A stretch of DNA of 64,000 nucleotides, from the NCBI GenBank assembly GCA_965226965.1, contig OZ245715.1, forward strand, positions 2,542,001-2,606,000, in the 5' to 3' direction. Source of the stretch: Endoryza foliicola (GTDB lineage Bacteria > Bacteroidota > Bacteroidia > Chitinophagales > Chitinophagaceae). Each line of letters opens with the position of its first letter. The first letter of the stretch is position 1. The notes beneath the pieces are model-generated. The model saw only the letters and a list, made by a program, of their open reading frames with translations, was not told the DNA's origin and ran no database searches. This document shows, one piece after another, positions 27,326-35,642 of the stretch. Both the position numbers and the translations under genes were made by a program.

Positions 27326-29043
27326 ATTTTACAACCCTCGATTGGCTGGTTCTTTTGTTCACCTTAGCACTGGTAGTAGCTTATGGTGTATACAAAAGTA
27401 AAACCTCAAGAAACCTAGAAGGATATTTTCTAGGCGACCGACAATTGCCATGGTGGGTGGTGTTACTAAGTATTATGGGAACCCAGGCCAGTGCCGTCAC
27501 ATTTTTGACAGCGCCGGGTCAAGCCTATACTGATGGAATGCGGTTTGTACAGTATTATTTTGGACTACCCATTGCCATGGTCATTATCTGTATCACATTA
27601 GTTCCTTTGTTTCATAAACTAAAGGTGATCACAGCTTATGAAATGCTAGAGCAACGGTTCGATTTAAAAACAAGAACCTTTACATCTTTCTTGTTTCTAA
27701 TGTCGAGAGGGCTTTCTACCGGCATAAGTGTAATTGCTCCTTCAATTGTACTTCACAGTATGTTGGGTTGGAATTTCTACCTCACCAATATTGCCATGGG
27801 TGGCATTTTGATTATTTATACCACTACGGGTGGTGCAAAAGCAGTTGCGTATACTCAACAACTTCAGTTCATCGTAATTTATGCCGCCATGTTTGTTGCC
27901 GGCTATTATGCACTCACAATGTTGCCAGATGGTGTGGGGTTGAAAGAAGCTCTGGAAATAGGAGGGAAGTCGGGAAAACTAAACGTGATCACAACCGGCG
28001 TTACAGAAAAGGGGTTTGACTGGAACGATCGCTACAATATATGGAGTGGATTGTTAGGAGGATTGTTTTTGTCGCTGAGCTATTTTGGAACCGACCAAAG
28101 TCAAGTTGGACGATACCTTACTTCTAAGAACGAGGGGGAAAGCAAGATCAGTTTATTGATGAATGGATTGGTGAAAGTTCCTTTACAGTTTTTCATTTTG
28201 TTGATTGGTGTTTTTGTTTTTACATTTTATCAGTTTTATCAAGCGCCTTCCTACTTCAATTTGGCTCAACAAAAAACTACCCTTAACTCAAAATACAGCG
28301 AAGAATATGTGGAAGCTGATAGCGCCTATCGACTATTGCAATCACAGCGAAAAGTATTAGTCAATAATTTAACGGTAGCGATAAAAGGGAATGAGAGAGA
28401 AAAGATAGACATTGCTCAGGAGCAACTTCTGATCAACCAACAAGAGTCAGAAACAGCTCGAAAAGCAGTTAAAGAAGTAGTAAAAAAGGCAAATCCGGGT
28501 ACCGATGGGAACGACACCAATTATATTTTTCTACGATTTGTGGGCGATTATCTCCCTCAAGGTTTAGTAGGATTGATCATTGCAATCATATTCCTAGCTT
28601 CATGGGGAAGCATAGCAGCTGCATTGAATTCATTGGCCTCTTGTACAATGGTCGATTTCCACAAGAAATTTGCAAAGAAGCAATTAACAGAAGAGCAAGA
28701 ATACAAATGGAGCAAACTCTATACTATTGGCTGGGGATTGTTTTGTATAATAGCCGCTCAGTTTGCTTACAATTTAGGCAATAGTTTAATTGAGGCTGTG
28801 AATGTGCTGGGCTCCTGGTTTTATGGCACTATTCTGGGGATTTTTGTTGTTGCATTTTATTTCAAATGGGTGAAAGGGAATGCCGTATTCTATGCTGCTC
28901 TGTTAGCTGAGGTATTGGTAATAGCCGTCTATTTCTTGAAAATTGTTTCTTTCTTGTGGTTGAATGTAATTGGTGTTGTGGGAGTGATGTTGTTCAGTGT
29001 GCTTTTGCAACCTTTCTTAAAATCAAAAAAGTCTGCTCAATAA
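27322..29043 (+). CDS. Sodium:solute symporter (SSS family)
   Basis: This 573-residue integral membrane protein of the SSS (SLC5-like, LeuT-fold) family carries out sodium-coupled uptake. Visible family features are the N-terminal LEGYFLGDRQLPWWVVLLS, MGTQASAVTFLTAPGQAY, TTGGAKAVAYTQQLQ and FGTDQSQVGRYLTSKN. About 13 TM segments can be traced. Between about residues 317 and 398 there is a charged, helical insertion, likely coiled coil, ahead of YIFLRFVGDYLPQG. The substrate is unknown; the partner deacetylase suggests an amino sugar, deacetylated conjugate or similar. It is the last gene of the PIG-L operon and ends at a strong hairpin. Confidence 0.92.
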   Translation: MNFTTLDWLVLLFTLALVVAYGVYKSKTSRNLEGYFLGDRQLPWWVVLLSIMGTQASAVTFLTAPGQAYTDGMRFVQYYFGLPIAMVIICITLVPLFHKLKVITAYEMLEQRFDLKTRTFTSFLFLMSRGLSTGISVIAPSIVLHSMLGWNFYLTNIAMGGILIIYTTTGGAKAVAYTQQLQFIVIYAAMFVAGYYALTMLPDGVGLKEALEIGGKSGKLNVITTGVTEKGFDWNDRYNIWSGLLGGLFLSLSYFGTDQSQVGRYLTSKNEGESKISLLMNGLVKVPLQFFILLIGVFVFTFYQFYQAPSYFNLAQQKTTLNSKYSEEYVEADSAYRLLQSQRKVLVNNLTVAIKGNEREKIDIAQEQLLINQQESETARKAVKEVVKKANPGTDGNDTNYIFLRFVGDYLPQGLVGLIIAIIFLASWGSIAAALNSLASCTMVDFHKKFAKKQLTEEQEYKWSKLYTIGWGLFCIIAAQFAYNLGNSLIEAVNVLGSWFYGTILGIFVVAFYFKWVKGNAVFYAALLAEVLVIAVYFLKIVSFLWLNVIGVVGVMLFSVLLQPFLKSKKSAQ

Positions 29044-29076
29044 AAAAAGGCTGTTGATCATCAACAGCCTTTTTTA
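29044..29076. terminator. Bidirectional hairpin terminator, symporter/DUF2911
   Basis: A 10-pair perfect stem (GGCTGTTGAT with ATCAACAGCC) is flanked by A-run and T-run, so it works on both strands. It sits between the convergent symporter and DUF2911 genes. Confidence 0.9.
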
Positions 29077-29089
29077 TTCTAATTTGATA

Positions 29090-29932
29090 TTATTTACCTG
29101 CCAACGATTTGATTAGATCTGCATTCAACTTTACGTAATCAGGATTTTTTTGCTCTTCTGCTTTTGCCATTGAAGCTTTTGCTGTGGTAATAGCATCGGC
29201 TTTCTTACCAAGTTTTGCAAGGCATTTTGCTTTTTGGTAGCTAATCCAATAGGCATTGGGGTCTTTATCAGCAGCAATTGTAAACCATTCCAAAGCTTTA
29301 TTGAGATCTTTGTTGTTTTCCAAGTAATAGGCTGCAGCAGCAAAATAAGGAGGGTTGTCTGATTTCATCGCCTCATTAATTTGAGCCATAACTTTTGAAT
29401 CTACTTCAGTAGCAATCGGTAATGCAACCACTGTTTTATCCCACATCAACCAAAGTTCACACGATGCAGCTTTGATATTGCCAACTTCAATTGTGAAGTT
29501 TTCAATGCTTTTAGGGAGGGCCATTGGTTTCACTTTTACACGTACCACATCCTCTTCTTGCTTGTACGCAGAAGGGCTGGTTACATTGGTTTGCTTGGTA
29601 ATAATGAGTGTCCATTCAGTGGCACCCGGAATAGAAAGCAAACCGTATTTACCTGCTTTAACGGAAGTTCCACCAATAGTTACATCATCGCCGAAAGTAA
29701 GAGTGGTAGCACCGTTTGCACCGGTTCTCCATACTTTTCCAAATGGAACCAGATCACCAAAAATAACACGGCCTTTTTTAGCCGGACGAGAATAAGATAG
29801 TTCAATAGAAGAAAGACCAAAGTCTTGTTTCATTGAAACCGTGGGAGAAGGAGCGGGAGTTTTTACTCCTTGAGCGTTTACAGTTGTGCATACCAATGCA
29901 CCTGCAAGCAATACAAATAAGAGTCGTTTCAT
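29090..29932 (-). CDS. DUF2911 domain protein with C-terminal TPR-like helices
   Basis: This 280-residue exported protein has a signal peptide ending VNAQ (1-21). The DUF2911 domain (about 30-180) shows LSYSRPAKKGRVIFG, PFGKVWRTGANGATTLTF and AGKYGLLSIP, all standard for this Bacteroidota-rich family of unknown function. The C-terminal 90 residues form TPR-like helices (YLENNKDLNKALEWFTIAADKDPNAYW in part), suited to protein binding. It is a lone gene with its own promoter match and a shared bidirectional terminator. Confidence 0.88.
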   Translation of the reverse strand: MKRLLFVLLAGALVCTTVNAQGVKTPAPSPTVSMKQDFGLSSIELSYSRPAKKGRVIFGDLVPFGKVWRTGANGATTLTFGDDVTIGGTSVKAGKYGLLSIPGATEWTLIITKQTNVTSPSAYKQEEDVVRVKVKPMALPKSIENFTIEVGNIKAASCELWLMWDKTVVALPIATEVDSKVMAQINEAMKSDNPPYFAAAAYYLENNKDLNKALEWFTIAADKDPNAYWISYQKAKCLAKLGKKADAITTAKASMAKAEEQKNPDYVKLNADLIKSLAGK

Positions 29933-29951
29933 AGCAAAAAAAGAGTTTGCG

Positions 29952-29959
29952 CAAAGGTA
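29952..29959 (-). promoter_or_regulatory. Candidate -7 promoter element of DUF2911 gene (TACCTTTG)
   Basis: On the minus strand TACCTTTG matches TAnnTTTG and lies about 20 bases before the ATG. No clear TTG is seen at the -33 position. Confidence 0.45.
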
Positions 29960-30002
29960 GCGGCCTTTTATGAAAACTCCGATTGCTTGTTGATAAATTA
30001 CC

Positions 30003-31235
30003 TTAGAAGGGGATAATGGCCATAACTCTGGCCTTTTTACCTTTCAGAAGGTGCCAAGATGGCCCTTCCTTGATCAAACGGATGGCTTCTTCGTCGAATT
30101 GATCATTGAGCGATTGCTCAATCCGAAAACTGGACAAGCCACCATCTTTATTTACCACAAAAGATACTACCACCGATAACTTGCCCTCAGGGTTATCTGT
30201 AATAATTTTTCGATTGTTGAGCACATATTCGTCAAAAGCGATCCACCCATCAGCGGGCTCTGCCTCCTGAATTAAGCCTTTGGGATAGTTTACCTTATTT
30301 TTCGTAATAACTGTAGTTTTAAACCCACTTACCACCAATGGTTGATTTGATGTTTTCTTTTTCGAAAGTTCAGAACCTACATTGCTGAAGTTTTTGGCTG
30401 AAGGAGCAGCGGCTCTGTTGTTCAAAACGATTCCATTTTGATCCGGCCTCAAGCTTGAAGTCAATCCTTGGTAGTTGGGATGTGTGATGCTAATAGGGGC
30501 ATTGCTATCTGCCAAGTTATATCGGTAGCGACCGTTTATTTGGGGAAGTTTTTCATTGGTTCTCAAGTTTACCACAGTAACATCGTCTAGTATTTTCCCT
30601 TCCTCATTCTTTACAGTAAATTCCTTGTATTCCTCTTTTGCAGGCAATGATTTTGCAATTGGTGCTGCACCGGCTTCAGCGTTAGCAGGCGGAATACTCA
30701 CTTGTGCATCACTGATAGGGGCTGCAAGCGGAGCTTTCGATGCGGATCCGCTCTTCGTTTCCCGCTCAGCTAAAGGAAATGTAGAATTTCCTTGTTGAAT
30801 ACTTGCGTTATTATTATCAGTTACTGCTGCCGTAGTGTCGATTATTGAGTTTGATAACTTTTGCGTATCAAGCAACGCAGGTGCATTTACCGTAGGTTGC
30901 TCATTTTTTGCAATAACTGATTTTTCCTCAGCACCTGAATTTAAAAAATAAACACCCACTGCCAGTAGAACAATCGCTGCCGCTGCGAGAGCTTTCCAAT
31001 TGAACGAGGAGGTCGACTTTGACTGGATTTTTGAACGTAGTTCAGCGAGTGTAGCAGCAGTTTTTTCAGGACTTGATTTTACTGCTTCAAAACCTTCCAT
31101 CGCGTCTGCTAAGAAAGGATCGCTTAGTGCGGCTTTTTCCATTGCATGACGTTCTGCAGAACTCATGGCTCCACTCCAATATCGTTGGATATCGGATGCC
31201 GTATATTCTTTTTTATGGTGAAGTGAATCACTCAT
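30003..31235 (-). CDS. Anti-sigma factor-like membrane protein with TonB-C-like domain
   Basis: This 410-residue protein is translated in overlap with the ECF sigma gene. An N-terminal cytosolic region (1-75, YTASDIQRYWSGAMSSAERHAMEKAA) resembles Bacteroidota anti-sigma N-termini. One TM helix (about 78-97, LAAAAIVLLAVGVYFL) leads to a low-complexity linker, a carboxypeptidase-regulatory-like segment (about 215-275) and a TonB-C-like domain (about 340-410, VVVSFVVNKDGGLSSFRIEQ). The expected role is to hold the sigma factor at the membrane until a periplasmic signal is received. The TonB-C-like tail could contact an outer-membrane protein or other periplasmic partner, which is inference. It overlaps the sigma gene by eight bases, so the pair is co-translated. 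Confidence 0.8.
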   Translation of the reverse strand: MSDSLHHKKEYTASDIQRYWSGAMSSAERHAMEKAALSDPFLADAMEGFEAVKSSPEKTAATLAELRSKIQSKSTSSFNWKALAAAAIVLLAVGVYFLNSGAEEKSVIAKNEQPTVNAPALLDTQKLSNSIIDTTAAVTDNNNASIQQGNSTFPLAERETKSGSASKAPLAAPISDAQVSIPPANAEAGAAPIAKSLPAKEEYKEFTVKNEEGKILDDVTVVNLRTNEKLPQINGRYRYNLADSNAPISITHPNYQGLTSSLRPDQNGIVLNNRAAAPSAKNFSNVGSELSKKKTSNQPLVVSGFKTTVITKNKVNYPKGLIQEAEPADGWIAFDEYVLNNRKIITDNPEGKLSVVVSFVVNKDGGLSSFRIEQSLNDQFDEEAIRLIKEGPSWHLLKGKKARVMAIIPF

Positions 31236-31830
31236 GGCTCTTGTTTATTGGTTGCTCAGCTCCGGCGTTTTTCTCCATGCAAATTTTCAAATTTCTTCTG
31301 CCATTCTGAATAAAACTTCGGATTTTATTCCATTCTATTCCGGTTTCTGCAGCAATATCATGATAACTTTTGTTTTCTAAATAGAACTTTGTTACGGTCA
31401 ATTTTTGCTCTTCGGAGAGGGTTTCTAAACACCGCTCCATTTGGCTCAATTGCTTTTCTTTGGCTATTACCTCATCCAGATGCGAATCTTCTTCAAATTG
31501 CATACGTTCCCCATCGAATTCGGTGGTTTTCAGGTTGCGAGGTGTACGTAACTGCATGAGGCAGTGGTTTTTAGCAACCGTATGCAGCCAGCTTTTAAAA
31601 TTAGAGATTTCATGTTTTTTTACTTTTTCACCCAGCCCCTCGAATACCTGCATTACGGCGTCTTTAGAAAGCTCCTCGTCTTTCAAATACTTCAAACAAA
31701 CCCCGTACAATAGGTCCATATACCGCTCAAACAAGGAAGCTAGTGTATTCAAGTCGCCCGTTTTTTTGAACGATTGCACCAGTTCTTGATCGCTTTGTAG
31801 GTTGGTTGATATTTTTCTTAGAAATCCCAA
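31228..31830 (-). CDS. ECF-type RNA polymerase sigma factor
   Basis: This 200-residue sigma-70 family ECF factor has region 2 (about 30-95, LFERYMDLLYGVCLKYLKD, SWLHTVAKNHCLMQLR) and region 4 (about 130-185, LSEEQKLTVTKFYLENKSYHDIAAETG), both helix-turn-helix-rich. The start is a TTG at 31828-31830; no in-frame ATG or GTG lies upstream before the frame loses meaning, and the first internal ATG would remove part of region 2. A TTG start may keep its level low relative to the anti-sigma. It is divergent from the vWA gene across 88 bases, a likely target of the sigma factor itself (inference). Confidence 0.9.
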   Translation of the reverse strand: MGFLRKISTNLQSDQELVQSFKKTGDLNTLASLFERYMDLLYGVCLKYLKDEELSKDAVMQVFEGLGEKVKKHEISNFKSWLHTVAKNHCLMQLRTPRNLKTTEFDGERMQFEEDSHLDEVIAKEKQLSQMERCLETLSEEQKLTVTKFYLENKSYHDIAAETGIEWNKIRSFIQNGRRNLKICMEKNAGAEQPINKSHE

Positions 31831-31918
31831 AATGGCTGTTATACATACAAGATAGAAATTTTTTTGAATCGCTTTATGTAATTCTCAAAAACACATCATC
31901 CATTAAAAAAATGACGCT

Positions 31919-33811
31919 ATGAAGTACAAAATGTTTTTGATTACCATGCTTGGTTTATTAGTAATGAACTTTGCGTGGGCAACCGAAGTAATTACAGGTT
32001 GTATAAAAGATGAGAAGGGTAAACCTATTCCAGGTGCTAGTATTACAGTTAAGAATACAAAGAGAGGAACAATGGCGGATGCCAATGGTTGCTTTTCTAT
32101 TACAATTGACAATTCCAATCAAAAGTTGGTGGTCAATAGTGTTGGCTTTGAAATGCAAGAAATCAACATAAAGCCGGGTGTAACGAACTATTCGATTGTA
32201 TTAATTCAAAGTACGGCAAAACTTAGTGAGGTTGTTGTTACTGCATTAGGCATTGAGAGAAAACGTGGAAATTTAGGGTATAGCTATGACTTAGCTGGCG
32301 CGGTTCCAGGTGTTCAGGTTACTAGTGGCAATTATCAGCACTATGAGCCTAAGTTAGATAGAGAAGGCTATGGCTATATCACTGAAAACCGATTCTTGAA
32401 AGTGACCGATAATCCACTTTCCACTTTTTCAATTGATGTAGATGCGGCCTCATATAGCAATATCCGCCGATGGATCAAGCAAAATCAATTGCCACCCGCT
32501 GGGGCCGTTCGTGTAGAAGAAATGATCAATTATTTCAAATACAATTACTCCAAACCCAACGGCGAACATCCTTTTAGTGTAAATACAGAAGTAGCCATTT
32601 GCCCTTGGAATACCGATCACCAATTGGTATTGGTAGGACTCCAAGGAAAGGAAATTCCGGTAGATAATTTGCCTGCATCAAACCTCGTCTTCCTTATTGA
32701 TGTTTCTGGCTCAATGAGCGATGAAAATAAGCTTCCATTGGTTAAAGCGTCTCTAAAAATGCTTACCGAGCAATTACGCGAGCAAGACAAGGTTTCAATC
32801 GTGGTATATGCGGGTAACGCAGGTTTGGTTTTGACTCCAACTTCAGGGGCAAACAAAAGTAAAATTATCGAATCGCTTGATCGGTTAGAAGCCGGTGGAT
32901 CCACTGCAGGTGGACAAGGAATTCAATTGGCTTATCGCGTGGCTCAGGAGCAATTCATTAAAGGAGGAAACAATCGCGTGATTTTGTGTACCGATGGTGA
33001 TTTCAATGTGGGTGCCTCTAGTGATGATGAATTGGTTCGCATGATCGAACAAAAACGTGAATCAGGGGTGTACCTCACTGTGTTAGGTTATGGAACCGGA
33101 AACTATCAGGATAGCAAAATGCAACAATTGGCCGATAAAGGAAATGGCAACCATGCTTATATTGATCAATTGAGTGAAGCGAAAAAAGTATTAGTGAATG
33201 AATTTGGTGGAACGCTTTTCACCATTGCGAAGGATGTAAAATTGCAGGTGGAGTTTAATCCCGCCGTAGTTCAAGGTTATCGCCTAATTGGCTATGAAAA
33301 CAGACTTTTAAATAAGGAAGATTTCAATAACGATAAAAAAGATGCAGGCGAAATGGGCAGCGGCCATTCTGTTACAGCCATCTATGAAGTAATTCCTCAG
33401 GGTGTAAGCACCAATTTACTAGACAGTGTGGATGCCTTAAAATATCAAAAGAAAGTAAAACAAGTTAGAACATCAGGAGAAGAAATGATGACGGTAAAAA
33501 TCAGGTATAAAAATCCCGAATCTGATAAAAGCATCTTGTTTGATCAAGTAATTAAACAATCAGATAAAACCATTCTTCAAGTATCAGAGAATCTCCGTTG
33601 GGCGGCAGCAGTGGCTGAGTTCGGAATGTTGTTGAGAGGTTCTGAATTCGTTCAATCCGGCTCTTATGATCAAGTATTGGAATTGGCAAGAACCTCGAGC
33701 ACTTTTGACAAAGAGGGCTATAAAAAGGAAATGATCAGTCTGGTGTACCTCGCTTCTTCTATGGCTTCGAATGATAAAAAGAGAGAAAGTAAATCACTCG
33801 CTTCACATTAA
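31919..33811 (+). CDS. vWA domain protein (YfbK-like) with carboxypeptidase-regulatory-like domain and DUF3520
   Basis: This 630-residue exported protein has a signal peptide (1-21), a carboxypeptidase-regulatory-like domain (about 24-105, GCIKDEKGKPIPGASITVKN), a YfbK-type N-terminal region (DVDAASYSNIRRWI), a von Willebrand A domain with an intact MIDAS (D261-V-S263-G-S265-M) at about 255-430, and a C-terminal DUF3520 region. vWA domains bind metal and mediate protein contacts at the cell surface or in the periplasm. It is divergent from the sigma/anti-sigma pair and followed after 23 bases by the Cys-module gene, so the two are probably co-transcribed. Function is unknown. Confidence 0.88.
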   Translation: MKYKMFLITMLGLLVMNFAWATEVITGCIKDEKGKPIPGASITVKNTKRGTMADANGCFSITIDNSNQKLVVNSVGFEMQEINIKPGVTNYSIVLIQSTAKLSEVVVTALGIERKRGNLGYSYDLAGAVPGVQVTSGNYQHYEPKLDREGYGYITENRFLKVTDNPLSTFSIDVDAASYSNIRRWIKQNQLPPAGAVRVEEMINYFKYNYSKPNGEHPFSVNTEVAICPWNTDHQLVLVGLQGKEIPVDNLPASNLVFLIDVSGSMSDENKLPLVKASLKMLTEQLREQDKVSIVVYAGNAGLVLTPTSGANKSKIIESLDRLEAGGSTAGGQGIQLAYRVAQEQFIKGGNNRVILCTDGDFNVGASSDDELVRMIEQKRESGVYLTVLGYGTGNYQDSKMQQLADKGNGNHAYIDQLSEAKKVLVNEFGGTLFTIAKDVKLQVEFNPAVVQGYRLIGYENRLLNKEDFNNDKKDAGEMGSGHSVTAIYEVIPQGVSTNLLDSVDALKYQKKVKQVRTSGEEMMTVKIRYKNPESDKSILFDQVIKQSDKTILQVSENLRWAAAVAEFGMLLRGSEFVQSGSYDQVLELARTSSTFDKEGYKKEMISLVYLASSMASNDKKRESKSLASH

Positions 33812-33834
33812 TCAATCAACTAAAACTACTGTGT

Positions 33835-34860
33835 ATGAAAGCAACCTATCAAGTAAGAATCGAAACGCCTTGCTCGGAAGACTGGAGTAAAATGACTCCG
33901 GTAGAGAAAGGCAGATATTGTGCCGCTTGCCAAAAAACGGTGGTGGACATGACTCAAATGTCGGATCGTGAAATTCAAGACTTCTTTATGCGAGCGGAAG
34001 GTGAGGTTTGTGCGCAATTGCACACCGAACAACAAAATCGAAATTTAATTGCCCATGAAGCTACCAAAAGCAAGGGGTGGCGCTATTTGTGGGGACTCTT
34101 GGTTGCCGGGTTGTTTTCATCACAGGAAGTTAAGGCGCAAGGAAAGGCAATCATCAAGCCTGCTATACAGCAGAATATTCCGGCAAAAGGAGTGCAAGTT
34201 GAAACCAACTTTTTTTGGGAATTCACCGTAAAGGATTCCAAAACTTTAGAAGCAATACCGAGGGCGAGTGTTCAAATAAGTAGTACGGGAAAGTACCAGT
34301 CAGCCGATGAAAATGGTATGGTAAGAATAGAGCTACAAACGAAAGATTCGATAGTGTTGAAGATATCAGCAATAGGATATCCCGAAATGGAGTACAATAT
34401 ATCGCCGTCTAACAATTCCCAAGTATTGTATTTAGAACGTAAGGCACAGGACTTGGCACCTGTTGTGGTTTTCGCAAATGACTTAAATAGGCTTAGTTGT
34501 AGGGTTGGTGGTTTGATGGTTTGTTATTCAACTTATCGGTACAACTTTATCAAAAAGCCGACCATCGATAGTCTTACTCAATTCTTCGCGAAAAAGCCAT
34601 TAAAAGTATACCCCAATCCTGTTGCGCCGGGGTCAAGTTTTCAATTGGAGGTCAACATTGCTCAATTGGGAGAAGCCGTAATCGAAATCATCGACAATAA
34701 AGGCAGAATTGTTCAACGTAAACAGATTGTAGTAGAGAACAAGAACAGCATTCTGTCAGTGCCCACCAATAGTGTCTGGGGGCAGGGTGTTTATTGGATT
34801 CGAATTACACATCATGCAACAAAGAAAAACTATACTACGAAATTAGTGCTGCAATCGTAA
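33835..34860 (+). CDS. Cys-module membrane protein with regulatory-like domain and T9SS-type C-terminal sorting domain
   Basis: This 341-residue protein has a mixed architecture. Residues about 8-62 are a Cys-rich module (PCSEDW, GRYCAACQKTVVDMTQMSD, then a fourth Cys in GEVCAQL) known in many Bacteroidota proteins, perhaps metal-binding. A hydrophobic segment at about 80-100 (YLWGLLVAGLFSSQEVKAQ) looks like an internal signal peptide or anchor. A carboxypeptidase-regulatory-like domain spans about 130-210, and residues about 256-341 (KVYPNPVAPGSSFQLEVN, GVYWIRITH) fit a T9SS type-A C-terminal sorting domain. A cytosolic Cys module and a secretion tail in one chain are hard to reconcile unless the protein is cleaved. 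It follows the vWA gene closely. Confidence 0.75.
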   Translation: MKATYQVRIETPCSEDWSKMTPVEKGRYCAACQKTVVDMTQMSDREIQDFFMRAEGEVCAQLHTEQQNRNLIAHEATKSKGWRYLWGLLVAGLFSSQEVKAQGKAIIKPAIQQNIPAKGVQVETNFFWEFTVKDSKTLEAIPRASVQISSTGKYQSADENGMVRIELQTKDSIVLKISAIGYPEMEYNISPSNNSQVLYLERKAQDLAPVVVFANDLNRLSCRVGGLMVCYSTYRYNFIKKPTIDSLTQFFAKKPLKVYPNPVAPGSSFQLEVNIAQLGEAVIEIIDNKGRIVQRKQIVVENKNSILSVPTNSVWGQGVYWIRITHHATKKNYTTKLVLQS

Positions 34861-34907
34861 AAGGGGAGAAGAGATCGATGCATTTGAATTGCTTTTCCTA
34901 CATTTAA

Positions 34908-35642
34908 ATGCTGAAATCAAACTTCATGAATACGGTAAAATACTTCGAACTCAAACCTGATCAGTTTCTTCAACGAATCACTGAACTGCCTTTAGCGTAT
35001 TTGCCCTTGGGTACATTAGAGTGGCATGGCACTCATTTACCACTGGGTTCAGACGCGTTGCAATCGGAAGCATTGTTTTTAGAACTGGCACAGGAATGTG
35101 GGGGAGTGGTTTTACCGCCCCTTTTTTTAGGGCCTGATCGAAAAATGATAACTGATGATGGGCTTGAATTAATTGGAATGGACTATGCCGCTTCCACGAA
35201 TCCGCCTCAACAACTTCCCGGTTCCGCTTATTGGATTTCAAATGAACAGTTTGAACAATTGTTGTATTCGATACTCCTGCAATTAAAACGAGCCGGATTT
35301 AAAGCCGTTATGGCTGATGGGCACGGACCCTCACGTCGACTTTGGGCGAATAAATGCGAGGCTTGGGAAAAGGAATTTGAACTAAAACTTTTCGGGATCA
35401 AAGACGAACAAAGACCAGTGTGGAATTTTATGAACGACCATGCAGCTCAAAACGAGACTTCCATCATGTTGCATTACTACCCAAATTTGGTTGATCTCAG
35501 TGTATATCCAAACAATGAGAACACTACCGTATTGGGCGTAAATGGTGTGCATCCAAGTCTCGCAACTGCTGAATTGGGAAAATTGCTTTCAATAAGCGCA
35601 AAAAAATACGCAAAAAACTGGATTAACAATTTGAAGTTTTAG
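34908..35642 (+). CDS. Creatininase-family amidohydrolase
   Basis: This 244-residue cytosolic protein belongs to the creatininase/FAPy-deformylase superfamily of metal-dependent amide hydrolases. E38, H40 (LEWHGTHLPLG) and D49 form the usual metal site; later blocks are ADGHGPSR and NDHAAQNETS, carrying the other ligand His and Glu. The GHGPSR block replaces the more common GHGGN, so the substrate is probably not creatinine. The ATG at 34908 is used; a second in-frame ATG at 34926 is possible. It is convergent with the hybrid kinase, with stop codons overlapping in TTAG. Confidence 0.85.
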   Translation: MLKSNFMNTVKYFELKPDQFLQRITELPLAYLPLGTLEWHGTHLPLGSDALQSEALFLELAQECGGVVLPPLFLGPDRKMITDDGLELIGMDYAASTNPPQQLPGSAYWISNEQFEQLLYSILLQLKRAGFKAVMADGHGPSRRLWANKCEAWEKEFELKLFGIKDEQRPVWNFMNDHAAQNETSIMLHYYPNLVDLSVYPNNENTTVLGVNGVHPSLATAELGKLLSISAKKYAKNWINNLKF

